A stretch of 64,000 nucleotides of DNA from NCBI GenBank assembly GCA_964425225.1, contig CAYRMD010000011.1, forward strand, positions 17,517-81,516, read 5' to 3'. The notes beneath the pieces were generated by a model. That model worked only from the letters and a program-made list of their open reading frames with translations, did no database searches and had not been told where the DNA came from. This stretch comes from BPJU01 sp964425225. GTDB lineage: Bacteria; Planctomycetota; Planctomycetia; Pirellulales; Pirellulaceae. A program made the position numbers and the translations under genes. Of this stretch, positions 25,495 to 34,344 are shown piece by piece (within the stretch, counting starts at the first letter, position 1; each line of letters starts with the position of its first letter).

Positions 25495-26631
25495 CTAATG
25501 TTGAGGGGCGATGCCATCGAGTCTCGGAATTTCCACCGACTGTATCATTTGTTCCAAAGCTTGATCTACTGTAATACCTTCGACTTCCGATTCTGGAGTC
25601 AACATGACGCGGTGCCGTAGTGCCGGCAGTGCCAATTCTCGCACGTCATCCGGTACGACATAGTTTCGGCCCTGAAAAGCTGCGAGAGCACGAGCGCCGT
25701 AAAGCAGCGCAATGCCGGCGCGCGGCGAAGCACCCATGAAAAAAGCCGGCCAACGCCGCGTCGTGCGCACCAACTGGTTGATATAGTCCACCACGGGCGG
25801 TGCCACCCACACATGACGTGCCAGTTCCATCGTTTGCACCAGTTCCGCAGGCGACGTAACTGACTGAAGCTGCTCGTCCAACGCGGCAAAAATGTCACCC
25901 TGGGTCGCATGCCGCCAGAGAATCTCCCGCTCCTGGTCCTGATCTGGATAATCGATTACTAACTTGAACATGAACCGGTCCAATTGGGCCTCCGGCAAAT
26001 GATACGTGCCCTCAGTTTCGACCGGATTCTGCGTGGCCAGTACCAAAAAGGGCTTTTCCAAAGGATGACTCACCCCGTCCACCGTCACCCGAAACTCTTG
26101 CATAATTTCCAGTAAAGCCGCGTGAGTTTTCGCAGGCGATCGATTGATTTCATCAGCCAACAGTAACTGCGTGAACACCGGCCCAGGTCGAAATCGGAAT
26201 TCCTGACTCTTCATATCGAATACCGGTGTACCCGTAATATCCGACGGCATGAGGTCCGGCGTGAATTGGATACGCGCAAAGCGGCATCCTAAGACTTTTC
26301 CCAACGTGCGCACCAGGAGAGTCTTGCCCAGACCAGGAACGCTCTCGATCAACACGTGTCCACCCGAAAACAGCGCGACAAGCGTACCGCGTACCAATTC
26401 CTCCTGACCCACAAACACTTTAGCGATCTGGTTGCGAACACGCCGATACAGCTCTGCCACCGCAGTTACTTCGATCGGTGGCGCGGAACGAACGATCGGA
26501 GCCTTCTGAGCGATCACGGGTGTAAGCACCGATCCACAACCCGGGCAACGTACGGTCGTGTCTGCCGCCGAAACATCGAAACGCAACAGCCGACCACATT
26601 CGTTACAAAGGATCTCGTGTTGCACAGACAT
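25495..26631 (-). CDS. MoxR-family AAA+ ATPase with N-terminal zinc ribbon
   Basis: A MoxR-type AAA+ chaperone of 378 residues. Residues 8-36 form a putative zinc ribbon (CNECGRLLRF, then CPGCGSVL), an addition not found in most MoxR proteins. The ATPase domain has Walker A ESVPGLGKTLLVRTL, the MoxR motif FTPDLMPSDITGTPV, Walker B LLLADEINRSPAKTHAALLEIMQE, sensor 1 FLVLATQNPVETEGTYHLPEAQLDRF, and the lid GASPRAGIALLYGARALA. It sits between the DUF4350 gene (26 bases upstream) and DUF58 (9 bases downstream). The family is strongly supported. Its client is unknown but most likely lies among the membrane and vWA proteins of this unit. Confidence 0.95.
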   Translation of the reverse strand: MSVQHEILCNECGRLLRFDVSAADTTVRCPGCGSVLTPVIAQKAPIVRSAPPIEVTAVAELYRRVRNQIAKVFVGQEELVRGTLVALFSGGHVLIESVPGLGKTLLVRTLGKVLGCRFARIQFTPDLMPSDITGTPVFDMKSQEFRFRPGPVFTQLLLADEINRSPAKTHAALLEIMQEFRVTVDGVSHPLEKPFLVLATQNPVETEGTYHLPEAQLDRFMFKLVIDYPDQDQEREILWRHATQGDIFAALDEQLQSVTSPAELVQTMELARHVWVAPPVVDYINQLVRTTRRWPAFFMGASPRAGIALLYGARALAAFQGRNYVVPDDVRELALPALRHRVMLTPESEVEGITVDQALEQMIQSVEIPRLDGIAPQH

Positions 26632-26657
26632 TTCGCGTAGAAACCTCTCTCATTGTC

Positions 26658-27950
26658 TCATCGTAGGCGTCGAACCGACCGCCGGAACAAGGCCGTTCTG
26701 ACCACGGGTTTGCGAAACGACTCTGCATGTTCTTGCAAGACCCGACGGGAATACTCGCGATCGGCGGCACTTGCCAGGAGCTCTCCGAGCGCCTCGATAT
26801 GCTGTCCCATACTGGGGGCAAGCACCGCTGTACCGCGCGCTGGCGGGCCGAACATGGGAAACCACGCCGAAAGCAGACTCGCTCCCCACCACAGGGCATG
26901 TGCCAAGATCAGACTCACCGGCCATGTCAAGTACCATGGCAGCTCACGGAGCGCTTCTTGCCCCTCGCTGGGTTCTTCCATCGGTTCCGTAGACAAGAAT
27001 ACCACGCGCTTGCCTTTCCCCCATTCATCCAATAGCGCGCCGACGAGTTTCCAATGCTCAGGCTCGATCAGCCCATAATTTAGCAGGAAAGAACCGTTGG
27101 CGATCAGCAGAAGCCTGCCCCAACCTGCCCGCCCACTAACAAAGCGTACGACAAACGGACCGTGTTCCGTATCGAGCAAGACCTGAGCCGTATACCAACC
27201 ACTACCGTCCGATAAACTACCGTCAGATAAGTCTTCCACCGGCGCCAACGACAACGGCGACGGGGAGTCCAATTCTTGGCCTGCGTTTCCCGGTGATCCG
27301 GAAGATACCAGGGGACGATAGGGAACGATCTTTTCACCCAGCCAAAGGTTGGTTCTCTCGGTCCGCAGGCCATCCACCCAACGCCGCTCGCCGCTCAGCC
27401 GAGTTACCCTCATGATAGCCGGCAACCGCTCGACATCAAACCATGCACTTTGGCATATGCGCGTTTCTAAGCGACGACGCTGATGCTCCATCACTTGTCG
27501 TGCACGAAAACGCCAATACATTCGAGCATCCTTCACCTCGCCTATGACTCGATCGACATACGCAGCGACCGCCTGATAATCGCGCCGGACGTATACCCAC
27601 GTGCCTGCCGGATGGGATCGCAACCAGTCACGAATGTACTCCGCTTGACGATCCGTCAAGCAGCCATAGTCGTCGGGGAACCACAGTACGATGTCGGCCT
27701 CGTCGAGTCTTTTCGAGAAGCGATGTTCGAAGATCACTTCGTGACCTGCCTGACGGAACGCTTCGACCAACAGTCCTGTACCGTGTAAGCTAGCCCGTCC
27801 TGCGCGTCCAGTACCCGTGGCATACTTTGTCTCGATAACCGGCTTGCTACAGCCTGCTGCTATCAGGGCCACCATACAAGCGATCGAAAGCCATGCCGCT
27901 GAATCGGCACGCTGCTCCCCAGGCTTAGGAGAATCGTTGGGTTTGCTCAT
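26658..27950 (-). CDS. DUF4350-type lipoprotein
   Basis: A 430-residue protein with a lipoprotein-like N-terminus: hydrophobic WLSIACMVALIAAGC with the lipobox cysteine near residue 34. The following GTGRAGRASLHGTGLLVEAFRQAGHEV and LDEADIVLWFPDDYGCLTDRQAEYIRDWL fit DUF4350, a domain related to the glutamine amidotransferase fold that is common in DUF58/MoxR clusters. Near the C-terminus, WPVSLILAHALWWGASLLSAWFPMFGP is a transmembrane segment followed by a cytoplasmic tail ending in a basic RRSVRRLR. It overlaps the DUF4129 gene by one base (TAATG). The domain call rests on the pattern and neighbours. No active-site residues are evident. Confidence 0.78.
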   Translation of the reverse strand: MSKPNDSPKPGEQRADSAAWLSIACMVALIAAGCSKPVIETKYATGTGRAGRASLHGTGLLVEAFRQAGHEVIFEHRFSKRLDEADIVLWFPDDYGCLTDRQAEYIRDWLRSHPAGTWVYVRRDYQAVAAYVDRVIGEVKDARMYWRFRARQVMEHQRRRLETRICQSAWFDVERLPAIMRVTRLSGERRWVDGLRTERTNLWLGEKIVPYRPLVSSGSPGNAGQELDSPSPLSLAPVEDLSDGSLSDGSGWYTAQVLLDTEHGPFVVRFVSGRAGWGRLLLIANGSFLLNYGLIEPEHWKLVGALLDEWGKGKRVVFLSTEPMEEPSEGQEALRELPWYLTWPVSLILAHALWWGASLLSAWFPMFGPPARGTAVLAPSMGQHIEALGELLASAADREYSRRVLQEHAESFRKPVVRTALFRRSVRRLR

Positions 27951-28798
27951 TACGTGTTGGCCTCGTTTGGTTCAGCGTGGAACCAATTCGCTAGTTCGGG
28001 AGGTCCACTGCGAAGGCTCTGGAGCTCTGCTCGCAGACAAGCGGCAGCATCTATTGCCTGTTGCACGCCGGTAGCCGAAGCCGTACTTTGTCCGAAGTAT
28101 ACCTGTTCGTAAATGTCGGCCACGCTCTGGAACATAGCTTGAACGGATGGCCAAACGTGCAGCTCTTTTCCATAATCGCGGCACGTTTTCCCACGGAGAG
28201 CTCGAAGCAATCCGTGCTGATGGAGCACTACGATAACGTAGCAATAAAGGTAGATGACCGCTCCGCGCAAGTCACCCGCATCGTAACATCGACCGGCCGC
28301 TTGCCACAGGTCGACCTCTCGAGCCATAGTGCCTTCTGGCAACAGGTTTGCCAGTGCGGCAGTTGCCTCACCGGACTGGAGTCGCTTACTGGATGAATCG
28401 AACGCCGCGGTACTCAATCGCCACACTCCCCACACGACTAGCAGCAGGCCTGCGATTAAAAGCACGATGAGCGTCCTTTCAACGGTTTGCCGCCAGCGCG
28501 CCCAAAACCTGCGCAAGTGCTGCCAAAGCATCGACAGCCTCTTTTGCCCAGGATAAGCCGGCTTTAGTTCCCAAGTGCTTTGCCGATGACGGAACCATCG
28601 CTCGAAATCTCCGTACGCCGGCGGTAATTCTAGCGGCACGACACGTCCGGTAGCTGGATCAACAAAAGGCGGGGAGACTTGGCTATACCCAGGCCCTGAC
28701 ATATCTTGCCCGGCGCCAAGCGACGCGTCTCCCCAAAGAATAAAGAGTCCGACAATCACCATCGTCAGGCAACCGAAGGACCGAAATGCACGGTTCAT
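27950..28798 (-). CDS. DUF4129 membrane protein
   Basis: A 282-residue protein from ATG 28798, with a cleavable or anchor signal (RSFGCLTMVIVGLFILWGDASLGAG). An extracytoplasmic linker with a PPF/ELPP motif follows, then a membrane segment at about 108-128 (TLIVLLIAGLLLVVWGVW) and a cytoplasmic C-terminal domain. That domain's AAGRCYDAGDLRGAVIYLYCYVIVVLHQHGLLRALRGKTCRDY is the characteristic DUF4129 region. DUF4129 is typically found next to transglutaminase, DUF58 and MoxR genes. ATG 28798 overlaps the stop of the upstream gene (ATGA), so this is preferred over a longer frame reaching 29074. The function is unknown. An envelope role is inferred from context. Confidence 0.85.
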   Translation of the reverse strand: MNRAFRSFGCLTMVIVGLFILWGDASLGAGQDMSGPGYSQVSPPFVDPATGRVVPLELPPAYGDFERWFRHRQSTWELKPAYPGQKRLSMLWQHLRRFWARWRQTVERTLIVLLIAGLLLVVWGVWRLSTAAFDSSSKRLQSGEATAALANLLPEGTMAREVDLWQAAGRCYDAGDLRGAVIYLYCYVIVVLHQHGLLRALRGKTCRDYGKELHVWPSVQAMFQSVADIYEQVYFGQSTASATGVQQAIDAAACLRAELQSLRSGPPELANWFHAEPNEANT

Positions 28799-29727
28799 GG
28801 GGCTAACTCCCAACGAGCAGCCTCGGCCCGTAGCAAAAGCTCTACTTCCCATCCTTCGTGCCGGATTCGCAGGTCCAAATAGCTCAAGAACCGATATGCC
28901 GTCATAAAGATAGCCACCAGCCAAAACCCGAGTTGAGAGCCGATCAACCAGAGGATTCCACCGCCTGGGATAGCCAATAGCGTGCCCGGCGACAACACGA
29001 ATTCTAGCGTGCCGACCGCCATAATAAGCAACACTACGCCCACCAGCCGATCCGTCATGGCCCGAGCGAACCAATCGTCATCGGCTCTGGCAAGCTGCCT
29101 CGACCTTGTACCAATAGACACGACGTCACGCCCGTGCGCTTTAGGGACTGCCCGTTCCAGAACAATCATCTCGATGAGGTAGGGTCGAGCAGAACGGACG
29201 ACGAAGCTAATTCCAAAAATCATCCACCCGTACCACCACAGTCCTGGTAAGTCGGCTGGGTCGACCACCAACAGGGTGACGGAGGCTACTACGGGCAGCA
29301 CCAGTGACATGCGCCACAGGCCCTGGTAGTAAAGTAAAGTGTTTGAGGTTTCCCACAATTCCCCTAACAGAGAACGGAATGAGGGCCGTTCCACGAACAT
29401 GGCTTTTCCTAGAAAAGCCGTCACGCCGACCAGGGCTAGGGGTGCCTCGACATATACGAGCATCCCTACCGAGAAAAAATACCGCCACCGCAACGACATT
29501 AAAGTGCCGTGGTCCAACCAGGAAGTGCCATCCGGCCCGAACCACGTTAGGAACAGCCATATATTGAGCAGCGTGAAACTCGCTACAGCCGGCGCGGCCA
29601 TGGTCCAGAGTCCGAGCCAATAACGGCGGCAGACCAATAACGTCAAATCGAGCAGTTCACTTCTGCTTCGTTCGCGGACGGCGACGAACGTACGATCAAG
29701 TTGCACGGTTTTTCTCCACTCGACCAC
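28795..29727 (-). CDS. Polytopic membrane protein of unknown function
   Basis: A protein of about 310 residues with five or so membrane segments (for example LWTMAAPAVASFTLLNIWLFLTWFG, YFFSVGMLVYVEAPLALVGVTAFLG, GLWWYGWMIFGISFVVRS, LVGVVLLIMAVGTLEFVLSPGTLLAIPGGGILWLIGSQLGFWLVAIF). An amphipathic C-terminus (FLSYLDLRIRHEGWEVELLLRAEAARW) resembles the end of proteins found in RDD/SpoIIM/DUF4129 clusters. The longest start is GTG at 29727. A TTG at 29699 would give a TTGA overlap with the SpoIIM-like stop and is an equal candidate. I do not recognise a named domain. Its place inside the seven-gene unit argues that it is a component of the same membrane system. Confidence 0.75.
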   Translation of the reverse strand: MVEWRKTVQLDRTFVAVRERSRSELLDLTLLVCRRYWLGLWTMAAPAVASFTLLNIWLFLTWFGPDGTSWLDHGTLMSLRWRYFFSVGMLVYVEAPLALVGVTAFLGKAMFVERPSFRSLLGELWETSNTLLYYQGLWRMSLVLPVVASVTLLVVDPADLPGLWWYGWMIFGISFVVRSARPYLIEMIVLERAVPKAHGRDVVSIGTRSRQLARADDDWFARAMTDRLVGVVLLIMAVGTLEFVLSPGTLLAIPGGGILWLIGSQLGFWLVAIFMTAYRFLSYLDLRIRHEGWEVELLLRAEAARWELAP

Positions 29728-30679
29728 CTAGAAATACAAAGTATGCCATCAGTAAGGTGCTACAGACGACGGCCACGAGAGCTTTGGTCGAATACGGCAA
29801 GAGCCATGGGGAGATCAACGCTTCAATTACGGCTGCTCCACAAAAAAGTACGACGGCCGTACCAATAAGCGGTAGCGCCTCGCGTCCAGCGACTTGTATG
29901 GCAGCGGCGCGGCTTTGCCTTCCGGGCGCCACCCAGCCGATTCCTAAGCGCAACCCAGCAGCCGCAGACAAGATCACTGCCGTCAATTCCCACGGACCGT
30001 GTGCCACGACAAACTCGAAAAACCGTGTTCCGGCTGCGACCTCCGGCCGGCTCATCCACCCAAATACCGCACCGATATACACTGCGTTGGCGACCAGGAT
30101 GAACAGCCCGGGAACAAAGAGCAGCCCGCCCGCAAAACAACGGAGCGCAATGCCTACGTTGTTTGCGATGTAGTATCCGACCATGGCAAACGATTCGTCC
30201 AAACCTCGACCAAACGAGCGCTGTGAGAAACTTTCCTCCAACATCTCCCGCGTTCGGGCATCCACTACGCGTTCGGAGAACTCCGGCCACGGACTGTGCG
30301 GCCCTGCCAAATGAAAAGCTATGAGAAACGGGAGCCAAAACAGCAACGCCGCAACATGCACATGGCGGCTGGCAAAAATCAAACGCGGGGCTTGTTCTAC
30401 CAGGGCATGCCACCCGTACCGCAACCGGAATTTCCGCGTGCGATAAAACAGATTGTGAGCGCGGGCCACCAATTGATGCAGGTAGTCAACCACGGCTGCG
30501 GGAGCATCCCCCTGCTCGGCCAAAGCCAAATCGGCGCAAGCCGATCGATACAAGGCTGCCCACTCGACATACTGGCGGCTCGTCCAGCGCCGAAGCGACA
30601 TCCTGTCGGCCTCCGCACAAAGTTGCTCCAGCCGCCGCCAATCTGGATAACGCTCTTGCCAAAACTTCATCGGCTGCAT
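29696..30679 (-). CDS. SpoIIM-like (stage II sporulation M / DUF95) membrane protein
   Basis: A 327-residue membrane protein. A soluble helical N-terminus (FWQERYPDWRRLEQLCAEADRM, about 1-95) precedes the membrane part. NNVGIALRCFAGGLLFVPGLFILVANAVYIGAVFGWM and FEFVVAHGPWELTAVILSAAAGLRLGIGW are the hallmark blocks of the SpoIIM family. This organism is not expected to sporulate. Non-sporulating bacteria carry this family in MoxR/DUF58/RDD clusters, where its function is unknown. ATG 30679 begins one base after the stop of the RDD gene. A second ATG at 30670 is also possible. Confidence 0.88.
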   Translation of the reverse strand: MQPMKFWQERYPDWRRLEQLCAEADRMSLRRWTSRQYVEWAALYRSACADLALAEQGDAPAAVVDYLHQLVARAHNLFYRTRKFRLRYGWHALVEQAPRLIFASRHVHVAALLFWLPFLIAFHLAGPHSPWPEFSERVVDARTREMLEESFSQRSFGRGLDESFAMVGYYIANNVGIALRCFAGGLLFVPGLFILVANAVYIGAVFGWMSRPEVAAGTRFFEFVVAHGPWELTAVILSAAAGLRLGIGWVAPGRQSRAAAIQVAGREALPLIGTAVVLFCGAAVIEALISPWLLPYSTKALVAVVCSTLLMAYFVFLGGRVEKNRAT

Positions 30680-30680
30680 T

Positions 30681-31523
30681 TCAACGCTTCACGCGGACAT
30701 GTTGCTGCCATCGAGCATACACGGCACACAAAAGGGCATCCGGATCCAACGTCTCCGATAGCGACCAATGCCTCATCAATACCTTTGCCAAATGACCAGC
30801 CATCTCGTGGCGACGCGGTGGCGTTAGTTCGCGCCGCTTCATGATATACGCTGTTAACGCTCGCACCATCGTGTGACTCGGTACAAACCCCTCGGGCACC
30901 AGGTGCATGTATTGTTCCAACGAGCCGATATGCCGGTCAGGTAAGCTGGGCATGCGTTGGCGCTCCTCGTAGACCACCATTGTGCCGCTCACCAAGTCTC
31001 CTAACCTCTGGAAACGGTGATTGGACAGCATTACCAGAAAACCGACGGTGGCAAGTGGTACGTACAACCAAAACTGGCTGTCGAGCTGGATCACACCGTA
31101 TAACGGCAAAAGATCAGCCGCACGCACCAGATTCCGCAATAGCGCCTGACTCCCTTTGATGGTCGTCCCGTCCACGGAAATAACTCGCAGGCGAAACATC
31201 CACTTGCCGGGGGTTCGCCCTTGCAAATAGATCTCGAACAGCGCACCGCTGAACCACTCTAAGAAAAACCAACCCAGGAAAAACACTGCCATGGACAGCC
31301 CTGGGCTTGCCAACCAGCCAAAAACCCCCAAAAGCACCTCTAAGCCCCACACGCAGCCAACTCGTATGAGCAGGTCACACAGGTAGGCAGCGGCTCGCTG
31401 AAACGGACCAGCCAGGCGAAACTGAAAACTGACGTGTTCCGGAGCCAGCACCTCTGCCGTAAGATCCAACGTCTGTCCCGCAAGATGTGTCGTCATAAGA
31501 CGCGTTCGGCTTCTAGCACTCAT
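30681..31523 (-). CDS. RDD-family membrane protein
   Basis: A 280-residue protein with the RDD domain near the N-terminus. GPFQRAAAYLCDLLIRVGCVWG carries the Arg and Asp that define the family, and MFRLRVISVDGTTIKGSQALLRNLVRAADLLPLYG is the second conserved block. SNHRFQRLGDLVSGTMVVYEER ends the domain. Three or four membrane segments are visible, with a basic, soluble C-terminus. RDD proteins are suspected transporters or channels in ion or osmotic homeostasis. ATG 31523 follows GAGGGG at short spacing. ATG 31496 is another option, and a longer frame to 31586 is not favoured. It is the first gene of the RDD-SpoIIM-DUF4129-DUF4350-MoxR-DUF58 unit, so the unit's promoter should lie just upstream. 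Confidence 0.87.
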   Translation of the reverse strand: MSARSRTRLMTTHLAGQTLDLTAEVLAPEHVSFQFRLAGPFQRAAAYLCDLLIRVGCVWGLEVLLGVFGWLASPGLSMAVFFLGWFFLEWFSGALFEIYLQGRTPGKWMFRLRVISVDGTTIKGSQALLRNLVRAADLLPLYGVIQLDSQFWLYVPLATVGFLVMLSNHRFQRLGDLVSGTMVVYEERQRMPSLPDRHIGSLEQYMHLVPEGFVPSHTMVRALTAYIMKRRELTPPRRHEMAGHLAKVLMRHWSLSETLDPDALLCAVYARWQQHVRVKR

Positions 31524-31646
31524 CTGCCCCTCGGGGGGCTCACAAACTCCCATGGCCACCAAGTACTCTATTATTGGCAGACCCACAGGAACGTGGTATT
31601 ACTGACCGGACCATACGAGACACGTGTGGCACCGGGAGATGTCCAC

Positions 31647-32381
31647 ATGGGGAAACTCGCAAACAACACTGCTCTTGTTACCGGGGGCGGTTCGGGCATT
31701 GGATTGGCTATTGCCCAGGCCTTGGCTGCCGAAGCGTGCCGTGTCATCATTTGCGGCCGTCGCGAAGCACTGCTCAGGCAAGCAGCCGAGCGATACCCCA
31801 GTGAGCCCCCGCTTTTGTGGAGAGCCGTCGACGTGGCTGACCGCCAGCAGGTAGCAGAACTCTTTCGATGGCTGGAACAGCAACGGGCGCTCCCGGATAT
31901 TCTGGTGAATGCAGCCGGGATCAATGTCCCGAAACGAACCATGGCGGAAATGGAGCCCGATCACTGGGACGCCATCTTAGCGGTCAATGCCACGGGAGCA
32001 TACAACTGCATGTACTATGCGCTACCGTACATGCGCCACCGGCGCTCGGGCCTTATCATCAACATCTCTTCAATCGCCGGTAAACGAGGTTCTCAGTTGG
32101 GAGGCGTTGCCTATAGCGCCTCGAAATTCGCCATGACCGCTCTCGGTATATGTACTGCCAACGAAGAAAACGCCCACGGCGTGCGCATCACGAACGTCTA
32201 TCCAGGTGAAGTCGACACCCCCATTCTGGACTATCGCCCTCAGCCGGTCAGCGACGCCCATCGTCAAGCCATCCTGAAACCAGAAGATGTCGCCCAACTG
32301 GTAATGGCTATTGTGTTGCTTCCACCCCGAGCCCATGTGCCAGAGGTGATCATCAAACCGATAGGACAAAGTTACGCCTGA
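31647..32381 (+). CDS. Short-chain dehydrogenase/reductase (SDR)
   Basis: A classical SDR of 244 residues from ATG 31647, an NAD(P)-dependent oxidoreductase. The Rossmann glycine motif is TGGGSGIGLAIA (residues about 12-23). NAAG follows at LVNAAGIN. The catalytic Ser, Tyr and Lys are in ISSIAGKRGSQLGGVAYSASKFAM (S, then YSASK). PGEVDTPI corresponds to the conserved PG motif after the catalytic site. GGGAG lies 8 bases before this ATG, which is much better than the earlier in-frame starts. The substrate cannot be told. Its promoter region is shared divergently with the RDD gene, whose start is 123 bases away. It looks monocistronic. Confidence 0.92.
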   Translation: MGKLANNTALVTGGGSGIGLAIAQALAAEACRVIICGRREALLRQAAERYPSEPPLLWRAVDVADRQQVAELFRWLEQQRALPDILVNAAGINVPKRTMAEMEPDHWDAILAVNATGAYNCMYYALPYMRHRRSGLIINISSIAGKRGSQLGGVAYSASKFAMTALGICTANEENAHGVRITNVYPGEVDTPILDYRPQPVSDAHRQAILKPEDVAQLVMAIVLLPPRAHVPEVIIKPIGQSYA

Positions 32382-32727
32382 ATGGTGACCTAAGACCAGT
32401 AAAACGAGCGCCCGTATGGCGCGCCGATCACCTGTGCCAGATGCGGATTGCCTGCCATCTTAGATCACGATCATCCCGTGGCACGCTCTTGCAGAGTGGT
32501 TCCTTTTGTTGCGCAAAGCACCGTCGTGCAAACGACATTCTATCCCGACCCGACATCCGATCGTGCCGGCTCTTTTCTTGTGTTATTGGGCTTGTGCAGC
32601 TTTGCGCCTCTGCGTTACATGGCAAACGTGGCGCTGACAGAGTGGCAAACGTCAACCTAGGTGAAGAAGTTGCACTTGGCCTCTTTGCGTTATACAGCAG
32701 AGCGCCTTGGTGATGCAGCAAGAAGGA
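32382..32727. other. Spacer with a fragment of the dispersed repeat
   Basis: 346 bases between the SDR gene and the CBS-domain gene, which converge. At 32597-32617 the minus strand reads AACGCAGAGGCGCAAAG, the same tract as at 42141, 47611 and 21284. Related CTCTTTGCG bases follow near 32680. No credible gene is seen. Confidence 0.5.
32597..32617 (-). repeat. CGCAGAGGCGCAAAG repeat tract (fragment)
   Basis: The minus strand carries AACGCAGAGGCGCAAAG, the G/A-rich core shared with the larger repeat copies. It is isolated here, with no hairpin unit beside it, so it is a fragment or a minimal member of the family. Confidence 0.45.
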
Positions 32728-33261
32728 TTAGACTTCTGCGCCGAGCCGTTCGGTTAGATACCGCAAGATGTCGCGCACCGAAATCACACCGACTGGCCGG
32801 TGCTGATTATCGACCACCGGCACATGCCGATATCCACCCTGATCCATTCGTTGGACGGCGAAAGCCACCTTGGCTTCCAGATCGAGCAACTGAGGTTGAG
32901 GCGTCATGAAGTCAGAAATGGGCCGATCCTTCCATTGCTCCGGGTCGTCTGGCAATCGAATGAGCACGTCGCGTTCGGTAAAAATTCCGACGACGCGCGC
33001 TTCCTTGACCACTAACACGCAACCAATCTTGTGGTCAAGCATCATGCGTAATACTGGTAATACGGGCATTTCGGGTTCGACGACCACGGGTGCCCGCGGC
33101 TGAAGCACCGAAATGCGATCGTGGATCAAGCCTCGTTCGACGTCCGTGGCCGGTTCCGGTAGATAGAACGTGCTTAAGGGTTGGCCACACGCCTCGCATA
33201 TATCGTCACCGGGGATATTCTCTGCACCACAAAGCGGGCAGATCATTGTTTTACTGTCCAT
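32728..33261 (-). CDS. CBS-domain protein with N-terminal zinc ribbon
   Basis: A 177-residue protein. Residues about 8-27 form a zinc ribbon (CPLCGAENIPGDDICEACG). Two CBS motifs follow: PVLPVLRMMLDHKIGCVLVVKEARVVGIFTERDVL and AKVAFAVQRMDQGGYRHVPVVDNQHRPVGVISVRDIL. CBS pairs usually bind adenine nucleotides and tune the activity of a partner. The second ATG, at 33246, overlaps the korB stop (ATGA) and may be the real start. The first ATG at 33261 is given as the longest frame. It is the last gene of the unit with korA and korB, so regulation of that ferredoxin oxidoreductase by energy charge is a reasonable inference. Confidence 0.88.
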   Translation of the reverse strand: MDSKTMICPLCGAENIPGDDICEACGQPLSTFYLPEPATDVERGLIHDRISVLQPRAPVVVEPEMPVLPVLRMMLDHKIGCVLVVKEARVVGIFTERDVLIRLPDDPEQWKDRPISDFMTPQPQLLDLEAKVAFAVQRMDQGGYRHVPVVDNQHRPVGVISVRDILRYLTERLGAEV

Positions 33262-34262
33262 GTGTCGCCCGATAAAAATAGTTTATCCAAATCCCCTTTT
33301 CCTTTGGTCACTATTGCCTGCTGGACTTGTTCCTCCATGAGCTCTTCGTAGACGGGCCGTTCGATATCGCGAAAAACGCCGATCGGTTCGGGAAATTCCG
33401 GGTACCGCATGCGGCTCAACAGATACGCCAACGTCGGCTCCGGCGCTTTTTCGTCATGAAACAAAAGATCGTCTTCGGTGATGCCCTTGCCGAGCGTAAC
33501 GACCTCCGGATGTGTGCCGTTCAGTCGGATACCTTTATCTCGATTCTTGCCGAAGATCATAGGCTTACCGTGTTCAAGCTCCAATACGGTATCGGCTTTC
33601 GTTTCGCGATCGGTGGCATAATCCCACGCACCATCGTTGAATACATTGCAGTTTTGATAGACTTCAACGAACGACGTACCCTTGTGTTGAGCCGCTCGGC
33701 GCAACACCTCACCGAGATGTTTAATATGGACATCGATCGATCGAGCCACGAACGTTGCCTCACAGCCGATCGCCACAGACAGAGGATTAAGCGGGTTGTC
33801 GATCGCCCCCATGGGAGTGCTCTTGGTTATTTTTCCAAACTCCGACGTGGGAGAATATTGCCCCTTGGTTAGCCCGTAAATGCGATTATTGAACAGCACA
33901 ATGTTGATGTCGACGTTTCGGCGAATGGCGTGCAACAGATGATTTCCTCCGATGCTCAGTGCATCGCCGTCCCCGGTGATCACCCATACGTGCAAGTCAG
34001 GCCGGACGCATTTTAGCCCCGTAGCAATGGCCGGAGCTCGCCCATGAATTCCGTGAATGCCGTACGTATTAACGTAGTAAGGAAAACGGCTCGAGCACCC
34101 GATCCCCGAAATGAACACCATTTTCTCCCGAGGAATACCCAAAAGGGGCAAAACTTTTTTCATTTGGGCCAGAATCGAATAATCGCCACAACCTGGGCAC
34201 CAGCGCACGTCCTGGTCACTGGCGAAATCATTGGGTGTTAGAACCGGAAGTGTAGCGCTCAT
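33243..34262 (-). CDS. korB: 2-oxoacid:ferredoxin oxidoreductase, beta subunit
   Basis: The TPP-binding beta subunit (339 residues from ATG 34262) of a 2-oxoacid:ferredoxin oxidoreductase. It decarboxylates a 2-oxoacid to its acyl-CoA and reduces ferredoxin. Key blocks are VRWCPGCGDYSILAQMKK (cluster cysteines), SGIGCSSRFPYY, GIHGRAPAIATGLK, and the TPP motif WVITGDGDALSIGGNHLLHAIRRNVDINIVLFNNRIYGLTKGQ, with TSEFGKITKSTPMG. GGAAAG lies a few bases before the start, and a longer upstream frame lacks support. The subtype (KorB for 2-oxoglutarate, or a related branch) is inferred from resemblance to the two-subunit family. It follows korA by 82 bases. Confidence 0.93.
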   Translation of the reverse strand: MSATLPVLTPNDFASDQDVRWCPGCGDYSILAQMKKVLPLLGIPREKMVFISGIGCSSRFPYYVNTYGIHGIHGRAPAIATGLKCVRPDLHVWVITGDGDALSIGGNHLLHAIRRNVDINIVLFNNRIYGLTKGQYSPTSEFGKITKSTPMGAIDNPLNPLSVAIGCEATFVARSIDVHIKHLGEVLRRAAQHKGTSFVEVYQNCNVFNDGAWDYATDRETKADTVLELEHGKPMIFGKNRDKGIRLNGTHPEVVTLGKGITEDDLLFHDEKAPEPTLAYLLSRMRYPEFPEPIGVFRDIERPVYEELMEEQVQQAIVTKGKGDLDKLFLSGDTWTVKQ

Positions 34263-34344
34263 GTTGCTTCTTTCCAAGTAATAGCTATGCACTTTCTTTC
34301 GGCGACTCAGCCTGGCCGGTATGTTTACCCGAGCAGGCACCGAC

